The notes: generated from the sequence alone by a model not told the origin. Shown: positions 18,153 through 29,589, counted from the stretch's first letter. The stretch: DNA of 64,000 nucleotides from VAZQ01 sp963753575 (GCA_963753575.1 CAVWCR010000003.1:4464001-4528000); one strand, 5' to 3'. Made by a program: numbers and translations.

Positions 18153-18854
18153 ATGATGCAGAGCACCGATACCGGGACAGAATCCGAGCCCCGCCTGATT
18201 GTAGAGCAGGGCGCGGCCGCACGGGTGGCAGCGATCGCCGAGCCCGTGTTGGTCGGACTCGGCTTCCGCCTCGTGCGGGTGAAAATCTCCGGCTTGTCCG
18301 GCTGCACCGTGCAGATCATGGCCGAGCGGCCGGACGGGACCCTGACGATTGACGACTGCGAGGCGATCTCGCGCGCGCTCTCGCCGGTACTTGACGTCGC
18401 CGATCCGATCGATCGCGCCTACCGGCTGGAGATTTCCTCGCCCGGCATGGACCGGCCGCTGGTGCGGAAGTCGGACTTCGATCGCCACGCCGGCAGCGCG
18501 ATCAAGGTCGAGATGGCGGTGCTGTTCGACGGTCGCCGTCGTTTCCGCGGCGTGCTCATCGGCACCGAGGGCGACTCCGCGCGGCTTCGCCGCGACGACG
18601 CGACCGCGGGCGAGGCGAGCGAGGTGCTGCTGCCGATCGGCGAGATGGCGGAGGCCAAGGTTACGCTCGACGACGCGCTCATTGCGCAATCGCTCAAGCG
18701 CAGCAAGACGCAGCAGCGCGAGGCGTCCGAAGAGCCCGGCGCGCGCAAGCGCAAACCCTGGCGCGACACGCGCCGCAACCGCGCGGACCATCCGCGCACC
18801 GGACAATTCCGGCCGGACGGCAATGGCCGCCCGGCCCAGCATAAAGGAGACTGA
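18153..18854 (+). CDS. rimP: Ribosome maturation factor RimP
   Basis: Factor needed for 30S subunit assembly. The two-domain RimP pattern is visible: AEPVLVGLGFRLVRVK, then DDCEAISRALSPVLD and YRLEISSPGMDRPL. It has 233 residues, longer than E. coli RimP because of a basic C-terminal tail (KRKPWRDTRRNRADHPR), a common alphaproteobacterial extension. Two ATGs occur at the start (18153, 18156). nusA follows after 3 nt, and the whole rimP-truB series is probably one operon behind the leader terminator. Confidence 0.92.
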   Translation: MMQSTDTGTESEPRLIVEQGAAARVAAIAEPVLVGLGFRLVRVKISGLSGCTVQIMAERPDGTLTIDDCEAISRALSPVLDVADPIDRAYRLEISSPGMDRPLVRKSDFDRHAGSAIKVEMAVLFDGRRRFRGVLIGTEGDSARLRRDDATAGEASEVLLPIGEMAEAKVTLDDALIAQSLKRSKTQQREASEEPGARKRKPWRDTRRNRADHPRTGQFRPDGNGRPAQHKGD

Positions 18855-18857
18855 TCG

Positions 18858-20474
18858 ATGGCCGTCAGCGCCAACCGGCTCGAGCTGTTGCAGATCGCCG
18901 ATGCGGTCGCCCGCGAGAAGGCGATCGACCGCGGCATCGTGATCGCCGCCATGGAGGACGCCATCCAGAAAGCCGCACGCTCGCGCTACGGCAGCGAGAC
19001 CGAGGTGCGCGCCGAGATCAATCCGAAAACCGGCGAGATGCGGCTCTCGCGTCTGATGCTGGTGGTGGATCAGGTCGAAAACGACTCGACCCAAATCGCG
19101 GTCGAGGACGCCAAAAAGCGCAATCCGGCGGCGCAGGTCGGCGACTATATCTCGGAAGCCTTGCCGCCCCTGGAATATGGCCGCATTGCCGCGCAATCCG
19201 CCAAGCAGGTGATCGTGCAGAAAGTGCGCGAGGCCGAGCGCGACCGGCAGTATCAGGAATACAAGGACCGCATCGGCGACATCGTCAACGGCATCGTCAA
19301 GCGGGTGGAATACGGCAACGTGGTGGTCGATCTCGGCCGCGGCGAGGCGATCGTGCGGCGCGACGAAATGCTGCCGCGCGAGACCTTCCGCAACGGCGAC
19401 CGTATTCGCGCCTTCATCTACGACGTGCGGCGCGAGCCGCGCGGGCCGCAGATCTTCCTCTCGCGCACGCACCCGCAATTCATGGCCAAGCTGTTCGCGC
19501 AGGAAGTGCCGGAAATCTACGACGGCATCGTCGAGGTCAGGGCGGTCGCGCGCGATCCCGGCTCGCGCGCCAAGATCGCGGTGATCTCGCGCGATTCCTC
19601 GGTCGACCCGGTCGGCGCCTGCGTCGGCATGCGCGGCTCGCGCGTGCAGGCGGTCGTCAACGAGCTGCAGGGCGAAAAGATCGACATCATTCCGTGGACC
19701 GCCGACCCGGCCAACTTCGTGGTCAACGCGCTTGCACCCGCCGAGGTCGCCAAGGTGGTGCTCGACGAGGAGCGGCATCGCATGGAAGTCGTGGTGCCCG
19801 ACCAGCAGCTCTCGCTCGCGATCGGCCGGCGTGGCCAGAACGTGCGGCTGGCCTCGCAGCTCACCGGCTGGGACATCGACATTGTTACGGAGCAGGAAGA
19901 GTCGGAGCACCGGCAGGCGGAGTTCGAGAAACGCACGAAGCTGTTCATTGAAGCGCTCAACGTCGACGAGGTGGTCGGCCAGCTCCTGGCCTCTGAAGGC
20001 TTCAAGTCGGTGGAAGAGCTCGTGATGGTCGACGAGAAGGAAATCGCCGGCATCGAGGGCTTCGACGAGGAGACCGCGCGGGAGCTGCAAGCGCGCGCGC
20101 AGGAATTCCTCGACAAGGAAGAAGGCGAGCTCGACGCCAAGCGCCAGGAGCTGGGCGTCGAAGACGCGCTCAGGGATGTTCCCGGCATCACCACCAGAAT
20201 GCTCGTGCACCTGGGCGAGGACGGCATCAAGACGGTCGAGGACCTGGCCGGCTGTGTGACCGACGACCTCGTCGGCTGGAGCGAGCGCAAGGACGGTGAG
20301 ACCGTGAAGCACGCCGGCATCCTCGCCGACTTCGAGCTCACGCGCGAGGAAGCCGAAGCCCTGATCATGCAGGCCCGCGTCAAAGTGGGCTGGATCAAGG
20401 AAGAAGATCTTGCGCCACCGCCCGCGCCGGCCGAGGAAGCAGCAGCAACCGAGGCCAGCGAGGCGCAGGCCTGA
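18858..20474 (+). CDS. nusA: Transcription termination/antitermination factor NusA
   Basis: RNA polymerase-associated elongation, pausing and termination factor. Order seen: N-terminal RNAP-binding domain, S1 domain (about 135-200; GDIVNGIVKRVEYGNVVVDL), two KH domains (VGACVGMRGSRVQAVVNEL; LAIGRRGQNVRLASQL), then two C-terminal helix-hairpin-helix repeats and an acidic/Ala-rich tail. At 538 residues the length is typical for alphaproteobacteria. A GGAG site lies just upstream of the ATG. It sits second in the operon, directly after rimP. Confidence 0.96.
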   Translation: MAVSANRLELLQIADAVAREKAIDRGIVIAAMEDAIQKAARSRYGSETEVRAEINPKTGEMRLSRLMLVVDQVENDSTQIAVEDAKKRNPAAQVGDYISEALPPLEYGRIAAQSAKQVIVQKVREAERDRQYQEYKDRIGDIVNGIVKRVEYGNVVVDLGRGEAIVRRDEMLPRETFRNGDRIRAFIYDVRREPRGPQIFLSRTHPQFMAKLFAQEVPEIYDGIVEVRAVARDPGSRAKIAVISRDSSVDPVGACVGMRGSRVQAVVNELQGEKIDIIPWTADPANFVVNALAPAEVAKVVLDEERHRMEVVVPDQQLSLAIGRRGQNVRLASQLTGWDIDIVTEQEESEHRQAEFEKRTKLFIEALNVDEVVGQLLASEGFKSVEELVMVDEKEIAGIEGFDEETARELQARAQEFLDKEEGELDAKRQELGVEDALRDVPGITTRMLVHLGEDGIKTVEDLAGCVTDDLVGWSERKDGETVKHAGILADFELTREEAEALIMQARVKVGWIKEEDLAPPPAPAEEAAATEASEAQA

Positions 20475-20490
20475 AACACTTAGGATTCGC

Positions 20491-21174
20491 ATGCAGCCGC
20501 AACCGCACGATGATGGTCTAGACCAGGGCCCGCGCCGGATCCCGCCCGGCAGCGAGCGGTTCTGCGCGGCGACCGGTGCGGTAACGCCGGTCGCCGACAT
20601 GATCCGTTTTGTCGTGGCGCCGGACGGCTCGGTCGTGCCTGATCTCAAGCGCCGGCTTCCCGGTCGCGGTATTTGGATCACGGCAACGCGCCCCGCCCTG
20701 CGCAGTGCGCTTGCGAAGAAAGCCTTTGCCCGCAGCTTCAAGCGCGAGGTGCGGGTGGCGCCGGACATCGTCGAATCGACCGAACGGCTGCTCGAGCGCG
20801 CCGCGCTTGATGCACTCGCGATGGCTCACAAGGCCCGCCGCACGGTCACCGGCTTTGCCAAGGTCGAGGCAGCGCTCGCGCGCCAGGATCGGGTCATAGG
20901 TCTGATCCATGCGGCCGATGCCGCCAATGACGGCGTCCGCAAGCTTGAGGCCGCCCTGCGGCAGCGGGATGACGCCGAAAACATCGCTATCATCGACACT
21001 TTTGCCATTGCGCAATTGGATTTGGCATTTGGTCGCTCAAATGTGGTACATGCTGCCCTGGCTGCGGGCCCCGAAAGCGAGACATTTCTGACGCGCTGGG
21101 TGCGCCTCAGAGGCTTCCGGACTGGTGTGATTAACCGCCCTGAAAACCCCGGGAATTGGGAACGGAATGGCTGA
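20491..21174 (+). CDS. YlxR (DUF448)-L7Ae-like RNA-binding protein
   Basis: Conserved gene between nusA and infB. The N-terminal YlxR/DUF448 domain is seen as RFCAATGAVTPVADMIRFV and LPGRGIWIT; the canonical cysteine-containing RxCxxxR version is only partly kept. The second half (about residues 100-190; ALAMAHKARRTVTGFAKVE, then VIGLIHAADAANDGVRKL) resembles the ribosomal L7Ae fold, a fusion usual in alphaproteobacteria. ATG 20491 gives 227 residues. It overlaps infB by 8 nt. Predicted to bind RNA or the ribosome; exact role unknown. Confidence 0.85.
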   Translation: MQPQPHDDGLDQGPRRIPPGSERFCAATGAVTPVADMIRFVVAPDGSVVPDLKRRLPGRGIWITATRPALRSALAKKAFARSFKREVRVAPDIVESTERLLERAALDALAMAHKARRTVTGFAKVEAALARQDRVIGLIHAADAANDGVRKLEAALRQRDDAENIAIIDTFAIAQLDLAFGRSNVVHAALAAGPESETFLTRWVRLRGFRTGVINRPENPGNWERNG

Positions 21175-23752
21175 AACGACGGAAAAGACTGGCGAAAAGA
21201 AGTTGAGCGTCGGCTCGACCAAGACGCTGTCGCTGAAAGCGCGCGGCGTCGAGCAGAGCGTCGTGCGCCAGAATTTCAGCCACGGCCGCACCAAGCAGGT
21301 GCTGGTCGAGAAGGTGAAGACCCGCGCGCCCGTGGGCAAGGGCAAGGTCGAGCCCGCTGTGGCCCCGGCGCCGAGCCCCAGCAAGCGGCCGGGCGCACCC
21401 AGCGCCAAGAGCCCGGCCCAGACAGCCGCTCCCGCCAAGCCGTCGGGCCTGGTGCTCAAGACCCTGACCGCGGAGGAGCAGCAGGCGCGCGTTCACGCGC
21501 TGGCCGACGCCCGTCTCAAGGACGCGGAAGAGCGCAAGATCGCCGAAGAGCAGGCGCGCATCCGCGAGATGCGCGACGCCATCGAGCGCACCGAACGGGA
21601 AGCCGCCGAGGCGCGCAAGCGCGAAGAGGATGATCGTCGCCGACACGAGGAAGAAACCAAGCGCAGGGCCGAGCAGGAAGCCAAGAAGCGCTTTGGGGGT
21701 GGCGAAGAAGAGGCCAAGCCGAAGCTGACGGTCGGAGCGCTCGCCCGCACGCAGATCAGCGAGCCCGAAGAGGACGAGTCTCCGCGTCCGCGCCGCCCGG
21801 GCAGCCCCGCGCGTCCCGCCGCTCCGGCCAAGGTGGCGCGACCTGCTGGCGGCGAGAAGCGCCGTCCACGGCTCACCCTCGTAACCGCTCTCCAAGCCGA
21901 CGAAGTGCGCGAGCATTCCAAGGCCTCGTTCGTGCGCCGGACCAAGCGGCGGATGAAGGACCTCAACGCGAGCGAGCCGAAAGACAAGCTCATCCGCGAA
22001 GTGACGATTCCGGAGTTCATCACCATCCAGGAGCTCGCCAACCGCATGGCGGAACCGGCGCGCACCGTCATCGCAATGCTGATGAAGCAGGGCCAGATGC
22101 TCAAGATCACGGACGTGATCGACGCCGACTCGGCGCAGCTCATCGCCGAAGAGCTCGGCCACAACGTCAAGCGCGTCGCCGAATCCGACGTGGAAGAAGG
22201 ATTGTTCGACACCGCTGACGACCCTGCCACGCTGGTGCCGCGGCCTCCGGTCGTCACCATCATGGGCCACGTCGACCACGGCAAGACCTCGCTGCTCGAC
22301 GCCATCCGCTCGACCCAGGTGGCGGCAGGCGAGGCCGGTGGCATTACCCAGCACATCGGCGCCTATCAGGTCACTTCGCCCTCACACGGCAAGATCACGT
22401 TCATCGATACGCCCGGCCACGCCGCCTTCACCGCCATGCGGGCGCGCGGCGCCAAGGTTACCGACATCGTGGTACTCGTGGTCGCGGCCGACGACGGCGT
22501 GATGCCGCAGACGGTCGAGGCGATCCAGCACGCCAAGGCGGCGAAAGTGCCGATGATCGTCGCCATCAACAAGATCGACAAGCCGGACGCCAAGCCCGAG
22601 CGGGTGCGCACGGAGCTGCTGCAGCACGAGATCCAGGTCGAAACGCTCGGCGGCGAGGTGCTCGACGTCGAAGTATCGGCGATCAAGAAGCTCAATCTCG
22701 AGCGCCTGCTCGAGACCATCGGGCTGCAGGCCGAAATTCTCGAGCTCAAAGCCAATCCGCTGCGCCCCGCCGAAGGCACCGTGATCGAGGCCAAGCTCGA
22801 CCGCGGCCGCGGACCGGTCGCGACCGTGCTGGTTCAGCGCGGCACGCTCAAGCCCGGCGACATCGTGGTGGCGGGCGCCGAGTGGGGCCGCGTGCGCGCG
22901 CTCGTCTCCGACACCGGCATCCCGGTGATCGCGGCCGGGCCGTCGACGCCGGTCGAGGTGCTCGGCTTCAACGGCACGCCCGAGGCCGGCGACCGCTTGG
23001 CAGTGGTCGAAAACGAAGCGCGCGCCCGCGAGGTCACGGACTACCGCGCCCGCCAGAAGCGCGAGAAGTCGTCAGCACGCGCCTCGGGCGTGCGCGGCTC
23101 GCTCGAGCAGATGATGGCGCAGGTGAAGACCGCGGGCCGCAAGGAGTTTCCGCTGGTGATCAAGGGCGACGTGCAGGGCTCGGTCGAGGCGATCATCGGA
23201 TCGCTCGAGAAGCTCGGGACGTCGGAAGTCGGGGCCCGCGTCATCTTGGCAGGCGTCGGCGGCATCACCGAGTCGGACGTGCGGCTCGCCGAGACCTCGA
23301 ATGCGGCCATCATCGGCTTCAACGTGCGCGCCAACAAGGAAGCACGCGAGAGCGCGGAGCGCGCCGGCACCGAGATCCGCTACTACAACATCATCTACAA
23401 CCTCGTGGATGACGTGAAGCAGGCGATGTCTGGCCTGCTGACGCCGACACGGCGCGAGACCATGCTCGGCAACGCCACCATCCTGGAGATCTTCAAGGTG
23501 TCCAAGGTCGGCAACATCGCCGGCTGCCGCGTGACCGACGGCACCGTGGAACGCGGCGCCAACGTGCGGCTCATTCGCGACAGCGTGGTGGTGCACGAAG
23601 GCAAGCTCAGCCAGCTCAAGCGCTTCAAGGATGATGCGCGCGAGGTGACCGCCGGCCAGGAATGCGGCATGGCCTTCGAAAACTACCAGGACATGAAGGT
23701 CGGCGACGTGATCGAGTGCTACCGGGTCGAGACGATCCAGCGCTCGCTGTAA
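21167..23752 (+). CDS. infB: Translation initiation factor IF-2
   Basis: GTPase that delivers fMet-tRNA to the 30S subunit. A charged, low-complexity N-terminal region (Lys/Glu/Ala-rich, to about residue 290) precedes an IF2_N segment and the G domain, with G1 GHVDHGKTSLLDAI, G3 DTPGHAAF and G4 NKIDKPDA. The C-terminal IF2 domains follow, including GDVQGSVEAI. At 861 residues it falls in the normal range for rhizobia. The start ATG overlaps the YlxR gene. A hairpin at 23761-23785 follows the stop. Confidence 0.96.
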   Translation: MAETTEKTGEKKLSVGSTKTLSLKARGVEQSVVRQNFSHGRTKQVLVEKVKTRAPVGKGKVEPAVAPAPSPSKRPGAPSAKSPAQTAAPAKPSGLVLKTLTAEEQQARVHALADARLKDAEERKIAEEQARIREMRDAIERTEREAAEARKREEDDRRRHEEETKRRAEQEAKKRFGGGEEEAKPKLTVGALARTQISEPEEDESPRPRRPGSPARPAAPAKVARPAGGEKRRPRLTLVTALQADEVREHSKASFVRRTKRRMKDLNASEPKDKLIREVTIPEFITIQELANRMAEPARTVIAMLMKQGQMLKITDVIDADSAQLIAEELGHNVKRVAESDVEEGLFDTADDPATLVPRPPVVTIMGHVDHGKTSLLDAIRSTQVAAGEAGGITQHIGAYQVTSPSHGKITFIDTPGHAAFTAMRARGAKVTDIVVLVVAADDGVMPQTVEAIQHAKAAKVPMIVAINKIDKPDAKPERVRTELLQHEIQVETLGGEVLDVEVSAIKKLNLERLLETIGLQAEILELKANPLRPAEGTVIEAKLDRGRGPVATVLVQRGTLKPGDIVVAGAEWGRVRALVSDTGIPVIAAGPSTPVEVLGFNGTPEAGDRLAVVENEARAREVTDYRARQKREKSSARASGVRGSLEQMMAQVKTAGRKEFPLVIKGDVQGSVEAIIGSLEKLGTSEVGARVILAGVGGITESDVRLAETSNAAIIGFNVRANKEARESAERAGTEIRYYNIIYNLVDDVKQAMSGLLTPTRRETMLGNATILEIFKVSKVGNIAGCRVTDGTVERGANVRLIRDSVVVHEGKLSQLKRFKDDAREVTAGQECGMAFENYQDMKVGDVIECYRVETIQRSL

Positions 23753-23760
23753 CCCCCGTC

Positions 23761-23785
23761 ATGGCCGGGCTTTTTTCCCGGCCAT
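23761..23785 (+). terminator. Hairpin after infB
   Basis: Perfect arms ATGGCCGGG (23761-23769) and CCCGGCCAT (23777-23785) with a T-rich loop. There is no downstream T-tract, so it may be an RNA-stability or partial-termination element, or a repetitive hairpin, rather than a strong terminator. It separates infB from rbfA in a 157-nt gap. Confidence 0.45.
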
Positions 23786-23909
23786 CCACATCCGGTCTCA
23801 CGCCGATCAATCGAGGACGTGGCTGCCCAGGCAGGCAAGTTTACGCAGCCTGCGCAAGCTTGAATGCGAACGCGGGCATGACGACAACCATCGTGGCATA
23901 TTTTTGAGA

Positions 23910-24326
23910 ATGGCGCGCCATCATCAGAATGATCGCCATGGCGGAACGTCCCAGCGCCAGTTGCGCGTGGGCGAGCTGGTGCGTCATGCGCTAGCCGACA
24001 TGCTCATCCGCGGCGAGGTGCATGACCCGGTGCTCGAAGGCCACATGATCACCGTGCCGGAGGTCCGCATGAGCGCCGACCTGCGGCTTGCTACCATCTA
24101 CGTGATGCCGCTCGGCGGGCGCGAACAGGCTGAGGTGCTGGCCGCGCTCGAGCGCAACAAGAAGTTCCTGCGCGGCGAGATCGGGCATCGCGTCAACTTG
24201 AAATTTGCGCCCGAGCTCCGCTTCCAGATCGACGAGCGATTCGACGAAGCCGAGCGGATCGAGAAGCTGTTGCGAACGCCCGCGGTCCAGCGCGACCTTA
24301 ACAAGCCGGACGACGAGAATGAATGA
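23910..24326 (+). CDS. rbfA: Ribosome-binding factor A
   Basis: KH-fold protein for late 30S maturation. The family segments VGELVRHALADMLIRGEV, YVMPLGG and LKFAPELRFQIDERFDEA are all present. ATG 23910 is chosen (138 residues) over the in-frame TTG two codons upstream. Its 3' end overlaps truB by 8 nt, so the two are coupled; rimP, nusA, infB, rbfA and truB together form the classical maturation/initiation operon. Confidence 0.93.
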   Translation: MARHHQNDRHGGTSQRQLRVGELVRHALADMLIRGEVHDPVLEGHMITVPEVRMSADLRLATIYVMPLGGREQAEVLAALERNKKFLRGEIGHRVNLKFAPELRFQIDERFDEAERIEKLLRTPAVQRDLNKPDDENE

Positions 24327-25287
24327 GCACATGACGTCGCCGACCGGCAGCGAACCGCAGCAGCAGCGCAAGCGCGAGAAGCGCGACATCAACGGCTGGC
24401 TCGTGCTCGACAAGCCGGTCGGCATGACCTCGACCCATGCGGTAAGCGTGGCAAAACGTCTCTACAGCGCCAGGCGCGCGGGTCATGCCGGCACGCTCGA
24501 CCCGCTCGCTTCGGGCCTGTTGCCGATCGCGCTGGGCGAAGCGACCAAGACCGTCCCGTTCGTGATGGATGGGCGAAAGGTCTATCAATTCACCGTGCGC
24601 TGGGGCGAGGAGCGCGACACCGACGACGCCGAAGGGCGCGTGACCGAAAGCAGCGCGGCGCGACCGACCGCCGCCGACGTTCGGACGCTCATCCCGGGCT
24701 TCTCCGGCACGATCGCGCAGGTGCCGCCGCGCTTCTCGGCCATCAAGATCGACGGCGAGCGCGCCTACGACCTGGCGCGCGAGGGCGAGGTGGTCGAACT
24801 CGAAGCCCGCCCGGTCGAGATCCACCGGCTCGAGCTTGTCGAGATGCCCGATCCCGACCACGCGGTGCTCAGCGCCGAATGCGGCAAAGGCACCTATGTG
24901 CGTGCGCTCGCCCGCGACATGGGACGCGCGCTCGGCTGTTTCGGCCACGTCTCGGCGTTGCGACGCACCGGCGTCGGCCCGTTTCGCGAGGACCATGCAA
25001 TCGACCTCGATCGGCTGCAGGCGGCAGCGGGCGACGCCGCGGCGCTGGCCGCCATGTTGCAACCGGTCGCCGCCGGCCTCACAAGCTTGCCGGCGCTCAG
25101 CGTCAGCCGCGCGGACGCAGCGCGGCTGGCGCGCGGGCAGGCCGTACTGCTGCGCGGGCGCGACGCCCCGATCGTGCAAGGTTTTGTCGCGGTCTCCACG
25201 CAAGGCGACCTGATCGCGCTCGCGGAGGCGGCCGAAGGCGAGCTGCGGCCGCGCCGCATCTTCAACCTCAACCCGCAGGCGCGCTGA
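24319..25287 (+). CDS. truB: tRNA pseudouridine(55) synthase
   Basis: Makes pseudouridine 55 in the T-loop of tRNAs. The N-terminal signature GWLVLDKPVGMTST and catalytic-Asp segment GHAGTLDPLASGLLPI (Asp in TLDPLA) are intact, as is the C-terminal PUA-like tail. ATG 24319, overlapping the rbfA stop, gives 322 residues, a normal length; the open frame runs further upstream inside rbfA but in a shadow phase. rpsO follows after a structured 227-nt gap. Confidence 0.94.
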   Translation: MNEHMTSPTGSEPQQQRKREKRDINGWLVLDKPVGMTSTHAVSVAKRLYSARRAGHAGTLDPLASGLLPIALGEATKTVPFVMDGRKVYQFTVRWGEERDTDDAEGRVTESSAARPTAADVRTLIPGFSGTIAQVPPRFSAIKIDGERAYDLAREGEVVELEARPVEIHRLELVEMPDPDHAVLSAECGKGTYVRALARDMGRALGCFGHVSALRRTGVGPFREDHAIDLDRLQAAAGDAAALAAMLQPVAAGLTSLPALSVSRADAARLARGQAVLLRGRDAPIVQGFVAVSTQGDLIALAEAAEGELRPRRIFNLNPQAR

Positions 25288-25413
25288 CGGGGACCGATTT
25301 TGACCGCGGCCCGAGGCCGTCCAGCAGCCGTCGAAAGGCAAAATCCCCTTTTATTTTCAAGACTTATGCCATTCTACCTTGACCAGACCGGCGGCTTCCT
25401 ATATCTCGCCGAT

Positions 25414-25448
25414 GCGCGGGCATGTGACCCGCGCCATATCATTATGGC
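25414..25448 (+). promoter_or_regulatory. Tandem hairpins in the rpsO leader (possible S15 autoregulatory site)
   Basis: Hairpin 1: GCGCGGG (25414-25420), 7-nt loop, CCCGCGC (25428-25434). Hairpin 2 follows at once: CCATA (25434-25438), loop TCAT, TATGG (25443-25447), extendable by the shared GC. They lie about 70 nt before the rpsO ATG. S15 represses its own mRNA through structured leaders in several bacteria; that role here is inference. Confidence 0.45.
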
Positions 25449-25514
25449 GACCGCGCTGGACGACATCCCGGCCCGGCCGCCGACCGTAGCATCAGACGAG
25501 AAAAGGAAGACCCG

Positions 25515-25784
25515 ATGTCGATTACTGCCGAACGCAAGGCGGAAGTCATCAAGACCTATGCGACCAAGACCGGCGACACGGGATCGCCGGAGGTGCAAGT
25601 GGCCGTTCTTTCGGAACGCATCAACAATCTCACCGAGCACTTCAAGAGCCACGTCAAGGACAATCATTCCCGACGCGGGCTGCTCAAGCTCGTATCTCAG
25701 CGTCGCCAGTTGCTTGACTATCTCGCCCGCGCCGACGAGGCGCGTTACAAGTCGTTGATCGAGCGGCTGGGAATTCGCCGCTAA
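25515..25784 (+). CDS. rpsO: 30S ribosomal protein S15
   Basis: Primary 16S rRNA-binding protein of the small-subunit platform. The 89-residue sequence matches S15 throughout, including TGSPEVQVAVLSERINNLTEH (split here by length only) and HSRRGLLKLVSQRRQLLDYL. The start ATG 25515 follows GGAAGA. It lies between truB and pnp, the classical rpsO-pnp arrangement. A hairpin GCGGCC-GGA-GGCCGC (25795-25809) follows the stop and may be a processing or weak termination site. Confidence 0.97.
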   Translation: MSITAERKAEVIKTYATKTGDTGSPEVQVAVLSERINNLTEHFKSHVKDNHSRRGLLKLVSQRRQLLDYLARADEARYKSLIERLGIRR

Positions 25785-25870
25785 CGTTTTGCGCGCGGCC
25801 GGAGGCCGCACGCCGCCATGAGCGGATGAAAAGGCGTCGGATGCAAGACAGTCATCAGATGCGCGAATGT

Positions 25871-25928
25871 CATTCGCTCTTATCGTCCGGCAGCGAGGCC
25901 GCTGCCGATTTCTGCGGCGGAGCGAATG
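25871..25928 (+). promoter_or_regulatory. Long two-part stem in the pnp leader
   Basis: Outer stem CATTCGCTC (25871-25879) with GAGCGAATG (25920-25928), perfect over 9 bp. It encloses an inner perfect 8-bp hairpin CGGCAGCG-AGGC-CGCTGCCG (25888-25907). It lies about 145 nt before the pnp ATG in the rpsO-pnp gap (289 nt, no gene seen). In E. coli, an RNase III-cleaved leader stem mediates PNPase autoregulation; a similar role here is inference from position and shape. Confidence 0.5.
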
Positions 25929-26073
25929 ATCGCCCGTCCGTCAACCGGAAAGGCCCGAGGGCCATGGCAGGATCGCTGGATGCTGATGCGGTGCGCGATT
26001 GGGCGCGCGTCAGCCTCTCGCCGTCTTGCTCATGGCTTTCGCCGTTTCCGCGAAACCGTGAGAGACCAAAGAA

Positions 26074-28245
<2,172 letters not shown>

Positions 28246-28260
28246 CCTTTCATCAAACAT

Positions 28261-28291
28261 CGTCCCGGCTCCTGGGTCGGAAGCCGGGACG
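28261..28291. terminator. Hairpin between pnp and the convergent cyclase gene
   Basis: Perfect 10-bp arms CGTCCCGGCT (28261-28270) and AGCCGGGACG (28282-28291) with an 11-nt loop, in the 63-nt convergent gap. It is placed to end transcripts from both sides. There is no clear T-tract. Confidence 0.5.
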
Positions 28292-28308
28292 AGCGCTTGC
28301 TCTTCGCC

Positions 28309-29589
28309 TCAGCTGTTTGTGTGCGGGCCAACCAGGAAGAATGTCTTGGTCTCGCCAAGCCCTTTGATGTCGGTCGCGCCGCGTTCCTCGAACAGAAAGT
28401 GATCGGCCGTAAGGTTGCGGAACGCCTCGCTCACCTGGATGCGGCCGGGCTCCCCGTAGGACTCCATGCGCGAGGCGGTGTTCACCGCGTCGCCCCAGAT
28501 GTCGTAGGAGAAGCGGGTATCGCCAATAACGCCGGCGGTCGCCGGCCCGCAATGGATGCCCACCCGCAGTCTGAGTTTGCGCCCACCGAGCGGGGACTGC
28601 TGGCCGATCAACTCCATCAACGCCAGCGCCATGTGCCCGATCGCAGCCGCGCCTTCGGCCTGCCGCCCGTCGAAGCCGGCCGCCACCATATAGCTGTCAC
28701 CGATGGTCTTGATCTTATCGGTTCCATGGCGTTGGCAGAGCGTATCGCACGCCCGCACCAGGCGATCGAGGAACTCGACCACCTGTTCGGGCGCCAGATT
28801 GTGCGCCGCTTCGGTGAACCCTGCCAGATCGGCGAACATCACGCTGAGCATCTCGATGCGGTCGGCGATACGGTCCTCGCCCGACTTGAGCCGCTCGGCG
28901 ATCGGCCGCGGCATCAGAGTCTCAACCAGCGCCTCCGAGAGCGCATGCTGATCCTTCAGCTCATCTTCAGCGCGCCGCAGCGCTGTCAACGCATAGAAGA
29001 GAATCGCGGCATTGATCGCGATCGCGTTCACCATCGCCTGCGTCGACAAATTGTCGCGAAAATTCTCGTCAGCAGTAAGGATCGGCCCCTCGACCGGCGC
29101 AAAGTTGAGCGCGAGCAGCAGTGCCGCGAGAAAGAGGACGAAGAACAATAGAAAAAGTCGCCAGTGTTGCACGCCGACCAGGAGCAGCAAGCCGCTCGGC
29201 GCGATCGTGTAATAGACTTGCAGGTCGCTCGCGAGACCAAACGACCAGACGACGAAGGTATGCCCGCACAGGATCAGGAGGGCCAACACGATCGCTGCCA
29301 CGTTTTCGCCGTAGCGATGCAGCCGCGGGATCAACAGCGGCAGCATGATCATTAAAACGTTATAGATGTTGATGACGATCAGTCCCCAAAAGTCATGCAG
29401 GGCGTTGATCACGAGGTGATTGAGCGTGTCGCCGACCACCACGAACGCGACCATGTTGACGCAGCGCTGACGCCTGACGATGTCCAGGTCACTCGACACG
29501 ATGCCGAGAGAGAGAAGCCGGTCGAGCCACCGGGGCAACTGCAAGCCCTGTTTTCGGGGCTGGCCGACGAGATCGCGAAGTCGCGTCAT
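28309..29589 (-). CDS. Membrane class III adenylate/guanylate cyclase
   Basis: An N-terminal membrane part with about six hydrophobic helices (through residue ~200, for example VAAIVLALLILCGHTFVVW) is followed by a cytoplasmic class III cyclase domain. Catalytic features seen: SVMFADLAGFTEAA (metal-binding Asp), DKIKTIGDSYMVAAGF (second metal Asp), GPATAGVIG, and YDIWGDAVNTASRMES. The IKTIGD lysine and the later YDIWGD aspartate fit adenylate rather than guanylate cyclase specificity (family knowledge). ATG 29589 (426 residues) is preferred to an in-frame TTG at 29610. It is divergent from a Crp-type regulator with an intact cAMP site, so cAMP as product is a reasonable inference. Confidence 0.85.
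   Translation of the reverse strand: MTRLRDLVGQPRKQGLQLPRWLDRLLSLGIVSSDLDIVRRQRCVNMVAFVVVGDTLNHLVINALHDFWGLIVINIYNVLMIMLPLLIPRLHRYGENVAAIVLALLILCGHTFVVWSFGLASDLQVYYTIAPSGLLLLVGVQHWRLFLLFFVLFLAALLLALNFAPVEGPILTADENFRDNLSTQAMVNAIAINAAILFYALTALRRAEDELKDQHALSEALVETLMPRPIAERLKSGEDRIADRIEMLSVMFADLAGFTEAAHNLAPEQVVEFLDRLVRACDTLCQRHGTDKIKTIGDSYMVAAGFDGRQAEGAAAIGHMALALMELIGQQSPLGGRKLRLRVGIHCGPATAGVIGDTRFSYDIWGDAVNTASRMESYGEPGRIQVSEAFRNLTADHFLFEERGATDIKGLGETKTFFLVGPHTNS

Noticed and set aside
18108..20768. 886-codon open frame on the minus strand opposite rimP-nusA
   Set aside because: It is antisense to two certain genes, has a low-complexity Arg/His/Leu-rich translation, and results from GC-rich codon bias.
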